DNA of 31,862 bases, from NCBI GenBank assembly GCA_007136055.1, contig SLHT01000065.1, forward strand, positions 1 through 31,862. The letters are read 5' to 3'. Each line of letters starts with the position of its first letter. Within the stretch, counting starts at the first letter, position 1. Shown here one piece after another: positions 7,381 through 15,004 of this stretch. Below the pieces are notes generated by a model, which ran no database searches, was not told where the DNA came from, and saw only the letters and a program-made list of their open reading frames with translations. This DNA is from Syntrophomonadaceae bacterium. GTDB lineage: Bacteria > Bacillota > Dethiobacteria > DTU022. A program made the position numbers and the translations under genes.

Positions 7381-8838
7381 TTAGCTCGTTTTGGTCCAAC
7401 GTCCAACTAGGGGCAGAACTGATTCCGGATAGTAACGCCTGAAAAGGCGGTAGTAATAAAGTTCTTCTTTATTCCTGACCGGTGTCGGCGCTTCCGCCGA
7501 TTCTTTGGCAAATTCTTCGTCACTGATCGCTTCTTCTGCTACGGCAGTGAGCATATCCGAAGAGCCTGAACCCTGGTCAAACTGCTGCTTTTCGCGCCAG
7601 GCTACTTTTTCACCTAATTCGGGCACAAAGGCACGCCTTAGAATCCACTTATCAACCGGTTCGTCTTCTTCCCGGTCATGCAATTTCCAGTCAAGAGGAA
7701 ACTGCTGCACCAGTTCAAGCAGGGCCGGCTTGAGGAAAGGAACCCGGCAGTCAAGGCCGTGCGCAGAGTTCATCCGGTCTACTCTCTGCAGGCCTGTTTT
7801 GCTTAAGTTTTTCAGAAATCCTTCGATCTCGTCAGTAATTTCCTGTTCAGAATCAAGTGTTTTTAAGTAACTATATCCGGCAAATATCTCATCGGCTCCT
7901 TCTCCGGTCAGCATAATCTTGCGGCCGTCTTTAGCTGCATAACGGGCGGCAATGTAGTTGGGAATCGAAGAACGCACGTAAGCGCAATCAAACGACTCCA
8001 GGTGGAAAATAACCTTGGGCAAAACTTCGAGCATTTCATCAAGCTCATAGGTATAGACATGATGCCTGGCACCGACACGTTCGGCTACAATTTTAGCATA
8101 TTCTATATCTTTACTGCCCTTTACCCCAACGGTATAGACATTAATTGGTTCAGATGATATCTCCGCCGCAAGGGCGGCAACTATGCTGCTGTCTAAACCT
8201 CCACTAAGATAAAAGCCAACATCTTGCTCGCCCTTGATCCGCTCTTCCACGGCAAGATAGAGCAGGTGGCGCATTTTTTCTTCGGCCTCTTCCTGGGTAA
8301 GGTCTTTATTCTCTTTAATGCGAGGCACCTTGTAATACCTGACCCAGCCGTTCTTGTCGTCTAAATAACTGCCGGGGGGGGCCTCTTTAATTTCAACATC
8401 TAAATCTAGCAACGCTTTTATTTCCGGGGCAATATAGAGAGTCCCGTCTTTTTTTGCATAGTAGAGCGGCTTGACCCCGAATGGATCCCTGGCAATTAAA
8501 TGGCTGCCCTCGTCATCAAAGTAAGCAATGGCAAATTCTCCTTCGATGCTCTCAAAACAGGAAAGGCCTTCCTTATTAAACATATCACAGAACCTTGTTT
8601 CACCTTCACCACCCTGTAATATTGTCCCTTCCTCTTCGGAAAACACCATGTATCCATCAAGTGCTGCGGATAGATCACTTTCTTCTTTGGGTGTGGAACT
8701 ACTCAAAACCGCCATTCCGTAACCATCTTCGTCAGCCTGCACCCCCTTGCTACTTCCCCTAAATTTAACACTTTCTATAATCGGCTCCATATCGGATTCT
8801 TCACTTTTCTTGCCGAATATTGCAACTAGACCAGACAT
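7381..8838 (-). CDS. Asparagine-synthetase-like enzyme with Ser in place of the glutaminase Cys
   Basis: 485 residues from the ATG at 8838 (AGGAG 9 nt upstream; the TTG 9 bases earlier is too close to that site). The C-terminal synthetase domain is intact: the ATP PP-loop YLSGGLDSSIV (about 210-220), LTGEGADEIFAGY, and the late region with NSAHGLDCRVPFL. It should adenylate a carboxylate (aspartate) and amidate it. The N-terminal glutaminase domain is degenerate: it starts M-S-G-L-V instead of M-C-G, so the nucleophile Cys is Ser; the NGEIYN glutamine-binding motif is missing (the region reads AALDGYMVFSEEE), and the domain is short (about 160 residues). RDPFGVKPLYY is kept. Ammonia is therefore the likely nitrogen donor. 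Beta-lactam synthetase-like roles are possible, but nothing else here supports that. Confidence 0.88.
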   Translation of the reverse strand: MSGLVAIFGKKSEESDMEPIIESVKFRGSSKGVQADEDGYGMAVLSSSTPKEESDLSAALDGYMVFSEEEGTILQGGEGETRFCDMFNKEGLSCFESIEGEFAIAYFDDEGSHLIARDPFGVKPLYYAKKDGTLYIAPEIKALLDLDVEIKEAPPGSYLDDKNGWVRYYKVPRIKENKDLTQEEAEEKMRHLLYLAVEERIKGEQDVGFYLSGGLDSSIVAALAAEISSEPINVYTVGVKGSKDIEYAKIVAERVGARHHVYTYELDEMLEVLPKVIFHLESFDCAYVRSSIPNYIAARYAAKDGRKIMLTGEGADEIFAGYSYLKTLDSEQEITDEIEGFLKNLSKTGLQRVDRMNSAHGLDCRVPFLKPALLELVQQFPLDWKLHDREEDEPVDKWILRRAFVPELGEKVAWREKQQFDQGSGSSDMLTAVAEEAISDEEFAKESAEAPTPVRNKEELYYYRLFRRYYPESVLPLVGRWTKTS

Positions 8839-8894
8839 AAAATTCAACTCCTGTAAATTATTTGTCTCCTACCGGAGTAGAAGACTAGATTATA

Positions 8895-8923
8895 ATTATA
8901 GCATATTTAGGGGGATTTGTAAA
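8895..8923 (-). promoter_or_regulatory. Promoter of the asnB-like operon
   Basis: Reverse strand: -35 TTTACA (8918-8923), 17-bp spacer, -10 TATAAT (8895-8900). An imperfect 9-bp hairpin (GTCTTCTAC/GTAGGAGAC, one mismatch, 4-nt loop) lies in the early leader at about 8863-8884. Confidence 0.75.
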
Positions 8924-9140
8924 AAGATACAGCCGCTAAAGGCCCTATTTTACTGCTTTTTCGGGACATCAGGCAATCTGTGAGCTTAACCAATCCGGCC
9001 AGGTTTAAAAGGATAACTAGAAGCAAAATGCCATGGTGGAAGATCATATTTTTAAAAGACAGAAACAGGCATGACCTGCTGGCAATAATTACCAGAGTGT
9101 TTATAGCTAAAATTGCCTTAAAAATCAGTTTTTTGTTCAC
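8907..9140 (-). CDS. Hypothetical small membrane protein (77 residues), doubtful
   Basis: A GTG-initiated frame of 77 residues in the gap between the NuoG-like gene and the asnB promoter. It has two hydrophobic stretches (about residues 6-28 and 37-55), basic flanks (MNKK, SRKSSK) and no recognised motif. AGAAG at 9 nt is a weak ribosome binding site. Its 3' end overlaps the -35 region of the asnB-like promoter. It could be a real two-helix protein or a chance frame in AT-rich DNA; otherwise the gap 8848-9168 holds only the promoter. Confidence 0.35.
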   Translation of the reverse strand: MNKKLIFKAILAINTLVIIASRSCLFLSFKNMIFHHGILLLVILLNLAGLVKLTDCLMSRKSSKIGPLAAVSFYKSP

Positions 9141-9168
9141 AGCTATCTTCTAAAGAAAGAGCCGGCAA

Positions 9169-9822
9169 CTATTCTGCCGTTTTCTTGTAATAGAGGGCTC
9201 CGACTGGGCAAACATCGACACACACGGTGCATTCCTTGCAAATTGACTCGGCAAGGGGAAGGTCCTGAAAGGTAGTTACCACCCGGTTTATACCCCGCCG
9301 GGCAAACCCGATCACTCCTATTTCGTTTTCCCTGCGATCAGCCCAGACACACTGCCCACAGAGTACGCAGCGGCTGCGGTTAAAAGCAAATTCTGCAGGA
9401 CTGTCATCCAGTTCATAATCCCTTTCAATCAACGTGAAACGCTTCTGACGCAGCTTTAACCCCCGCCCTTTTGCAATTTTCTGCAGGGCGCAGTTGCGGT
9501 TAGCGGGGCACTCACGGCATTTAAGGTCGTGATCGGAAAGCAGCAGTTCAAAACCGGTTTTAACCAGGCGATCTACACGCGAGCTCCTGGTTTTCACTAC
9601 CATGCCCTCTTCAACCGTTTTTGTGCATGACGTTACCGGATGGGACATGCCTTCGATTTCTACAAAGCAGAGACGGCAGGAAGCATTGGGCCGCTTTTCT
9701 TCTTCAATAGCACAAAGGTGGGGAATATAAATATCATTCTCAAGGGCTGTCCAGAGCAGTTTTTCCCCGACCCGGGCTTTCACTTTACGATCATCTATAG
9801 TTATAGTTACGTGTTCGCTCAT
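9169..9822 (-). CDS. NuoG/HydA-N-terminal-like iron-sulfur electron-transfer subunit
   Basis: 217 residues, corresponding only to the electron-transfer front end of NuoG, NAD-dependent formate dehydrogenase or [FeFe]-hydrogenase large subunits; no H-cluster or molybdopterin domain follows. Clusters: [2Fe-2S] with Cys37, 49, 52, 66; a His-Cys3 type [4Fe-4S] with His98, Cys102, 105, 111; then a two-[4Fe-4S] ferredoxin domain with C152-x2-C155-x2-C158 and C195-x2-C198-x2-C201-x3-C205P. The residue expected to be the fourth Cys of the first ferredoxin motif is Asp162. Start and the NuoF-like stop overlap as ATGA. It probably wires the NuoF-like flavoprotein to ferredoxin or an unknown partner. 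Confidence 0.88.
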   Translation of the reverse strand: MSEHVTITIDDRKVKARVGEKLLWTALENDIYIPHLCAIEEEKRPNASCRLCFVEIEGMSHPVTSCTKTVEEGMVVKTRSSRVDRLVKTGFELLLSDHDLKCRECPANRNCALQKIAKGRGLKLRQKRFTLIERDYELDDSPAEFAFNRSRCVLCGQCVWADRRENEIGVIGFARRGINRVVTTFQDLPLAESICKECTVCVDVCPVGALYYKKTAE

Positions 9823-11729
9823 TTTGCTTTTTTCTCCTTTTCAGGCGGTAATAAGGGAGGCGAAAGCTTAATTATCGCGTTATACTCAGGTGGACAGGCC
9901 TTCAAACAGTTGGCGCATTTAACACACTTTTCCTGGTCAATCTCTTTTAACCCATCTTCCCTGGTAAAAATCGCTTCAGTGGGACAGCTGCCCACACAGA
10001 CATTACAGAGTTTACTGCACTTGGGCGGCTCAATGTAATAGAGGATTAAATCACGACAGACCAGGGCCGGACAGCGCCCCTCTTCAATATGAGCCCTGTA
10101 TTCATCATAAAAATACTCTAGGGTTGTTAAAACCGGGTTAGGGGCCGTTTTGCCAAGGTTACAAAGCGACCCGTCGCGAACATCTTCGGCCAGTTCTTTA
10201 AGCAGGCCAAGCGTTTCCGCATCACCTTCGCCCCTGGTTATATCATTAAGAATATCAAGCATATGTTTTGTTCCCAGGCGGCAAAAAGTGCATTTGCCGC
10301 ACGACTCATGCTGGGTAAATTCCAGAAAATAACGGGCCACTGCGACCATGCAATCGTCTTCATCCATCACAACCAGACCACCGGATCCCATGATCGCGCC
10401 GGCATCATGCAAAGAATCAAAATCGATCGGCACATCGAGAGCAGATTCGGGCAAACAGCCGCCGGAGGGTCCGCCAATTTGCACTGCTTTGAATTCTTTT
10501 TTGTTCGGCAGGCCGTCACCGACTTCATAGATTAACTGACGCAGAGTTGTGCCCATAGGCACTTCAACCAAACCTGTGTTGGTCACTTTGCCAACCAGTG
10601 AAAACACAGCTGTTCCGGGGCTATCATCGGTGCCGATTTCCTTAAACCAATCTGCCCCGCGATTAATGATAAATGGCACGTAAGCAAACGTTTTAACATT
10701 GTTTAGAATGGTCGGCTTGCCCCGAAAGCCTTGACTGGCCAATCGCGGCGGTCTGCTTTCAGGCATGCCCATTTTCCCTTCCATGGAGTTGACCAGGGCT
10801 GTCGCTTCTCCGCATACAAAGGCGCCTGATCCCTGGAAAATTTCAAGATCAAAATCAAATTCAGACCCGAGTATCGAACTGCCTAGCAGACCTCTATCCC
10901 GGGCTTGATCGATTGCTTCCTGTACGTGCCAGACGGCTCGCGGGTATTCAGCCCGTATATAGAGATAACCCTTTTGAGCGCCAATAGCATAAGCACAAAG
11001 GACCATTCCTTCAAGCACCAGGTGGGGATCCGATTCCAGGATACTGCGGTCCATAAAGGCCCCGGGGTCACCTTCATCAGCATTACAAATTACATATTTT
11101 TCATCTGCTCCACCGTTTAAACAGGCTTCCCATTTAATGCCCGCGGGAAACCCTGCCCCACCGCGGCCCCTTAAGTTAGCCGCTTTAACTTCATCTAAAA
11201 CCTGCTCAGGCTTTCCGGTTAACGCTTTGGCCAGTGCGCTGTAGCCATCGCGGGCAATATAGCTTTTAATATCACTGGCATTTATATACCCGCAGTTTTC
11301 TAATATTAGTTTTTCTTCGTATGCGCCGCGTGGAAAATCTTCAAAAGTCGGAAAAACATCGTTGCGCTCTAAAGCAGCAAGGGCATATTCGTAGGAAGGG
11401 TCGTCCCCATCCAAAAAATCCTCCACCAGGCGGTGGACCAGGCCGTCGTCAAGATAACCATAGCAAACGGGCGCAAATCCGGGTTTGGCAATAACCGCCA
11501 TCGGCTCTGCGTAGCAATGGCCGATACAGCCAACTTCGACTACGTCGGCATCAAGACCTTTTTCCTGTATTTCGCGCTCAAAATCTTCTTTTATTTTCAA
11601 AGCTCCGGCTGATACGCCGCAGGTAGCGGTTCCAACCAGCACCCTGGTTTTACCTTCTTTAGACACAACCTCTGCTTTAGCTTCGTCCAGCATCTTACTG
11701 TATAATTCCTGAGGATTAGGGTCACTCAT
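9819..11729 (-). CDS. NuoF-like NADH-binding flavoprotein with fused ferredoxin domains (HndC/HydB type)
   Basis: 636 residues. Domains: an N-terminal thioredoxin-like [2Fe-2S] domain (about 28-108; Cys37, and GCIGHC with Cys68 and 72); the FMN/NADH core with GRGGAGFPAG (188-197) and NADEGDPGAFMDRS (216-229); an SLBB region (about 375-445); the [4Fe-4S] motif ESCGKCTFCRLGT (Cys477, 480, 483, with Cys523); and a C-terminal two-cluster ferredoxin domain (Cys571, 575, 578, 582 and Cys602, 605, 608, 612). This is the arrangement of the NADH-oxidising beta subunit in NADP-reducing or bifurcating hydrogenases and formate dehydrogenases of anaerobes. It overlaps both neighbours by ATGA and so forms a strict operon with NuoE-like and NuoG-like subunits. 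The first C-terminal motif has a C-x3-C spacing instead of C-x2-C. Confidence 0.93.
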   Translation of the reverse strand: MSDPNPQELYSKMLDEAKAEVVSKEGKTRVLVGTATCGVSAGALKIKEDFEREIQEKGLDADVVEVGCIGHCYAEPMAVIAKPGFAPVCYGYLDDGLVHRLVEDFLDGDDPSYEYALAALERNDVFPTFEDFPRGAYEEKLILENCGYINASDIKSYIARDGYSALAKALTGKPEQVLDEVKAANLRGRGGAGFPAGIKWEACLNGGADEKYVICNADEGDPGAFMDRSILESDPHLVLEGMVLCAYAIGAQKGYLYIRAEYPRAVWHVQEAIDQARDRGLLGSSILGSEFDFDLEIFQGSGAFVCGEATALVNSMEGKMGMPESRPPRLASQGFRGKPTILNNVKTFAYVPFIINRGADWFKEIGTDDSPGTAVFSLVGKVTNTGLVEVPMGTTLRQLIYEVGDGLPNKKEFKAVQIGGPSGGCLPESALDVPIDFDSLHDAGAIMGSGGLVVMDEDDCMVAVARYFLEFTQHESCGKCTFCRLGTKHMLDILNDITRGEGDAETLGLLKELAEDVRDGSLCNLGKTAPNPVLTTLEYFYDEYRAHIEEGRCPALVCRDLILYYIEPPKCSKLCNVCVGSCPTEAIFTREDGLKEIDQEKCVKCANCLKACPPEYNAIIKLSPPLLPPEKEKKAK

Positions 11730-12265
11730 TGCTGTTCACCATCCTCCTGCTCCTGATCCTGTTTGTCTTTAGTTTGATCGTTTCCATTTTTCAGAGCGAG
11801 CATAATCCCGTCCACCCTTGTCGGGGTCACTTTGCCTTCCACTTCATCATCAACAACGACTACAGGGGCCATGGTACAGCAGCCGACACAGGCTACCCGT
11901 TCCAGGCTGTAACGCCGGTCGGAGGTGGTTTCCCCTTCCTTGATTTCCATCCGCCGTTCAAACGATTCTAAAGTAATATCCCCGCCGACCATATAACAGG
12001 CAGTACCGAGACAAACTTTAATCTGGTGATCACCGGGAGGAATAAGACGAAATTGGTTATAAAAAGTGGCCAGGCCGTAAACATCCGCTCCCGACACACC
12101 GGTGCCTTCAGAAATTATTTCCATAGCCAAAGCAGGCAGGTACCCCAGTTTAGCCTGGACTTTTTGTAAAATGGGAATTAAATCTTCGCGTTTCTTCGAG
12201 CTTTTGTTGAGAACATCTTTAACACAGGAAAGGATTTGCTCCTTCTCGCCCTCCTTTAGCTGCAA
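11726..12265 (-). CDS. NuoE-like [2Fe-2S] subunit (thioredoxin-like ferredoxin)
   Basis: 179 residues. The [2Fe-2S] ligands are in KVCLGTACY (Cys85, Cys90) and ACVGCCTMAP (Cys126, Cys130), the C-x4-C plus C-x3-C pattern of NuoE/HydC/HndA. An N-terminal helical region (about 1-75) includes the usual Y-x-P-ALAMEIISEGT and GLATFYNQF segments. The tail after about 160 is polar and Gln/Glu/Asp-rich (KDKQDQEQEDGEQQ), probably disordered. It is the first gene of the NuoEFG-like operon and overlaps the next by ATGA. It partners the NuoF-like flavoprotein in electron transfer or bifurcation. Confidence 0.93.
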   Translation of the reverse strand: MQLKEGEKEQILSCVKDVLNKSSKKREDLIPILQKVQAKLGYLPALAMEIISEGTGVSGADVYGLATFYNQFRLIPPGDHQIKVCLGTACYMVGGDITLESFERRMEIKEGETTSDRRYSLERVACVGCCTMAPVVVVDDEVEGKVTPTRVDGIMLALKNGNDQTKDKQDQEQEDGEQQ

Positions 12266-12306
12266 CTACTACATCTCCTATCTATAAGCTTTTTCTAGAG
12301 CTTAAA

Positions 12307-12335
12307 AACACATTACTATAATACCACAAACTTGC
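12307..12335 (-). promoter_or_regulatory. Candidate promoter of the NuoEFG-like operon
   Basis: Reverse strand, between the 26-bp palindrome and the NuoE-like start: a TATAGT -10 preceded at about 17 bp by TTGCTG, whose 5' bases touch the foot of the palindrome. The -35 match is weak. Coordinates are approximate. Confidence 0.35.
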
Positions 12336-12339
12336 AACA

Positions 12340-12402
12340 GCAACATAAGGGTGGAGCAGGTTATGTCTTTGAAGGGCATAACCTGCTCCACCCTTATGTT
12401 GC
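12340..12402. repeat. Perfect 26-bp inverted repeat with 11-nt loop (possible terminator or operator)
   Basis: Arms 12340-12365 and 12377-12402 are exact reverse complements (starts GCAACATAAGGGTGG). It begins 1 base after the stop codon of the AcoX-like gene in that gene's direction, so it probably ends the gcv/lipoylation transcript, although no U-run follows. The far arm abuts the candidate promoter of the next operon. Confidence 0.8.
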
Positions 12403-12403
12403 C

Positions 12404-13522
12404 TTAAGAAGAAAGAGGGTAGATCAGCTCTTCCCTGTAGCCTGTAATTATTTTTATATAACCGCCGAGCAACTTATTGACTTCTTCATCACCAGTATCG
12501 GCCAGAAGATGACCGTAATCAAGGGAGAGAACTTTTTCCCTGGTAGCTACAACGATAATGTTCTTTTTACCTGCCTGCCTGATCACAGCAGCACTGATCT
12601 GCTGGTTGCCGCGCCCGAAAATGTAGCCCTGGCCGCCAATAACAGTAACAATTATTTTAACCGGTTTGCCTTTAATCAGTTCGAGTATTTGCTTTTCGTT
12701 AGCATCGGCAGCGAGCAGTTTGCCATTTCCTACAACATCGACTCCGAGGAGGGTGCTTATAAGGCCCAGCTTTTCCATGATCGGGCCGGTAGTCGAACCA
12801 GGCCCGACTATATAGACAACATCCTGTTCCATTGTTTCGACAACCTGTTCTGCTATCGCCTCGAGAACAGATTCTTCCGAACCTACCCCGCCTATTTTAA
12901 GATGCTGCATCAAATCACCGGCACAGGGCACCAGCAGGTAACCGTAAAGTCGGGCCGAGAGGCGTCCGTCCCGAAAAGCTTCTTCATCGATATCCATTAC
13001 TTCGGCCCGGCGCAGGGGCAGGCTGCCTTCCTGCAGGTAAAGACGGGCCAGTTCCCCCGCATTACCTGGCGTTGTTGCATATACAGCGGAGTGAATCTTT
13101 ACCCCGGCCGGAATACCTATCACCGGGATGGTTTCGTTGTTTCCTAGAACATGATAGATATTGCGCGCAGTGCCGTCACCGCCGGCAAAAAGGACCAGGT
13201 CAACCCCCAGTTCGGACATTTTCTCCGCCGCATTTTCAGTGTCTTCGGCTGTACTCGGATCACCGCTGCCCTCGATTAACTGCGGATCAAAACCGCACTT
13301 ACGTGCTGTATTTTCGCCCATTTCCCCGGGACAGGTTATTATCTCTAATTCGTCTTTTAAAGGAGCTATCACCTTCAGGGCTTTAACAGCTTTAAGAGCT
13401 GACTCGGGATGGGCGCCGAGGGACCTTGCTTTTTCAACAATTTCCGGACCGTCGGTTCCTTTAAGGCCTACTTTTCCACCCATGCCGGCAACAGGGTTGA
13501 CTATTAAACCTAGTTTTTTCAT
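12404..13522 (-). CDS. ATP-NAD kinase family protein, AcoX-like
   Basis: 372 residues. The N-terminus KLGLIVNPVAGMGG and the motif LFAGGDGTARN (GGDGT at 114-118) are those of the NAD-kinase/diacylglycerol-kinase fold. IPVIGIPAGVKIHSAVYA, with the phosphate-binding loop, follows, then a C-terminal region with VGPGSTTGPIM and VTVIGGQGYIFGRGNQQIS, as in AcoX-like proteins next to acetoin dehydrogenase or Lpd genes. The exact reaction of this group is not established to my knowledge; NAD phosphorylation is possible but unproven. It overlaps the lpd stop as ATGA, so it is made together with dihydrolipoyl dehydrogenase. A perfect palindrome follows the stop. Confidence 0.85.
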   Translation of the reverse strand: MKKLGLIVNPVAGMGGKVGLKGTDGPEIVEKARSLGAHPESALKAVKALKVIAPLKDELEIITCPGEMGENTARKCGFDPQLIEGSGDPSTAEDTENAAEKMSELGVDLVLFAGGDGTARNIYHVLGNNETIPVIGIPAGVKIHSAVYATTPGNAGELARLYLQEGSLPLRRAEVMDIDEEAFRDGRLSARLYGYLLVPCAGDLMQHLKIGGVGSEESVLEAIAEQVVETMEQDVVYIVGPGSTTGPIMEKLGLISTLLGVDVVGNGKLLAADANEKQILELIKGKPVKIIVTVIGGQGYIFGRGNQQISAAVIRQAGKKNIIVVATREKVLSLDYGHLLADTGDEEVNKLLGGYIKIITGYREELIYPLSS

Positions 13523-14925
13523 CGTCTTGCCAGGTGCAGGGCTGCTTTATTGATACCCATTGCCGCTTCCCAAACCGATTCGCCAAGCGTCGGGTGAGGG
13601 TGAATCAACTCTGACATTTCAGCAGCAGTAACCCCCTTGGCCACAGCCATAGTTCCTTCCTGGATTAGATCAGATGCATGGGGCCCGAGAATATGCATGC
13701 CGATAACTTTTTCGTCTTCCCCTGCGGTAATTATCTTTACTGCGCCTTCGCTTTCTGCCTGGGTAGCTGCTTTTCCGTTAGCGGAAAACGGAAACTTGCC
13801 TGTTTTGATATGATCATACCCTTTTTCCTTAGCTTCTTCCTCACTTAACCCTACGCAGGAAAGTTCAGGATCGGTAAATAGACAGCTCGGAACGGCAGTA
13901 CCGTCGAAGTGGGCTTCAATACCGGCAATATTTTCTGCAGCAACAATACCCTGGTGATATGCGGTATGGGCCAGAAAGTAATTCGGATAGGTGGCATCGC
14001 CGACGGCATAAATATTGGCAGCAGAGGTTTCCATTTTGCTATTGACCTTGATACCGCTTTTATCATACTCAATACCAAGGGCGTCTAAGTCCTGGCCGCC
14101 AAAAGCCGGTTTGCGGCCCACGGCCAGGAGCAGGCTTTCTGCCTTAACAATCTGCTGCCCCTTTTTAGTGTTCACAGTCATTTTGTAACCATCTTCTTCC
14201 TTTTCGATAACTTCTATCGGCGAGTTCATCATAACTTCAAGACCGCCTTTGCGCATGTATGTAGCAAGGCGGCGGACCATTTCTAAGTCCATCCTGCGCA
14301 ACAGTCTTTCACTACGGTGGACAATAGTTACTTTAACTCCAAGGCCCATAAAGATAGAAGCCATTTCCAGGGCAATTACGCCGCCGCCAATTACTGCCAT
14401 TGTTTCAGGCAGTTCATCCAGGGCCAGGGCTTCTTTCGAAGTTATGATCCCCGGCAAATCGATACCTTTTGTGGGCGGGTAAATTTCATCACTGCCCGTA
14501 GCGAGGATAACATTTTCCGTATCGAGTTTTATCTCTTCTCCGCCGTCCGTCTTTATGCTAACCTGCTGAACGCTAAGCGCTTTAGCTTCACCGTAGTAAA
14601 CATCAACTTTTTTGTTTTCCATCAGTTCACTAATATGGCCAACCAGTTCGCTGACTACTTCTTTTTTCTTCTTCTGGAGCTGGGGGTAGTTAAACTCCAT
14701 CTCTTTAATATTAAAGCCAAATTCATCTGCGGTCTGCAGGCGACGGTAAAATGCAGCTCCGTGAGTTAGAACCTTGGTAGGGATACAGCCATGATTTAGG
14801 CAAACCCCGCCCAGGGTATCTTTTTCAATTACGGCAGTTTTCAGGCCTAGTGAACCAGCCCGCAGAGCAGCCAGATAACCACCTGGCCCCCCTCCAATTA
14901 CTACAACTTTGTATTTTTCACTCAT
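13519..14925 (-). CDS. lpdA: Dihydrolipoyl dehydrogenase
   Basis: 468 residues, the normal length. It oxidises the dihydrolipoyl arm of GcvH (or of 2-oxoacid dehydrogenase E2) and passes electrons via FAD to NAD. Seen: the FAD-binding GGGPGGYLAA (11-20), the redox disulfide GGVCLNHGCIPTK (Cys42, Cys47), an NAD-binding AVIGGGVIALEMA, the second FAD motif IYAVGDAT, and the C-terminal catalytic HPHPTLGE from the partner subunit. In this gene string it serves as the L-protein of glycine cleavage. It overlaps the AcoX-like gene by ATGA. The 79 bases before it carry no clear promoter, so it may be read from the genes upstream. Confidence 0.96.
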   Translation of the reverse strand: MSEKYKVVVIGGGPGGYLAALRAGSLGLKTAVIEKDTLGGVCLNHGCIPTKVLTHGAAFYRRLQTADEFGFNIKEMEFNYPQLQKKKKEVVSELVGHISELMENKKVDVYYGEAKALSVQQVSIKTDGGEEIKLDTENVILATGSDEIYPPTKGIDLPGIITSKEALALDELPETMAVIGGGVIALEMASIFMGLGVKVTIVHRSERLLRRMDLEMVRRLATYMRKGGLEVMMNSPIEVIEKEEDGYKMTVNTKKGQQIVKAESLLLAVGRKPAFGGQDLDALGIEYDKSGIKVNSKMETSAANIYAVGDATYPNYFLAHTAYHQGIVAAENIAGIEAHFDGTAVPSCLFTDPELSCVGLSEEEAKEKGYDHIKTGKFPFSANGKAATQAESEGAVKIITAGEDEKVIGMHILGPHASDLIQEGTMAVAKGVTAAEMSELIHPHPTLGESVWEAAMGINKAALHLARR

Positions 14926-15004
14926 TTATCACCACTCCTTTAATTCACTTTATGGTATTTTCTGTCAGTGTGGCATGTTGTTGATTACACCTGATTGCTT
15001 TGCT

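Noticed and set aside
12340..12402. Palindrome as a CRISPR repeat or transposon end
   Set aside because: Only one copy, no spacers, no target-site duplication or transposase.
12332..13147. 271-residue forward frame
   Set aside because: It lies antisense to the AcoX-like gene and runs through the palindrome; no motif or ribosome binding site, whereas the reverse frame has clear domains.
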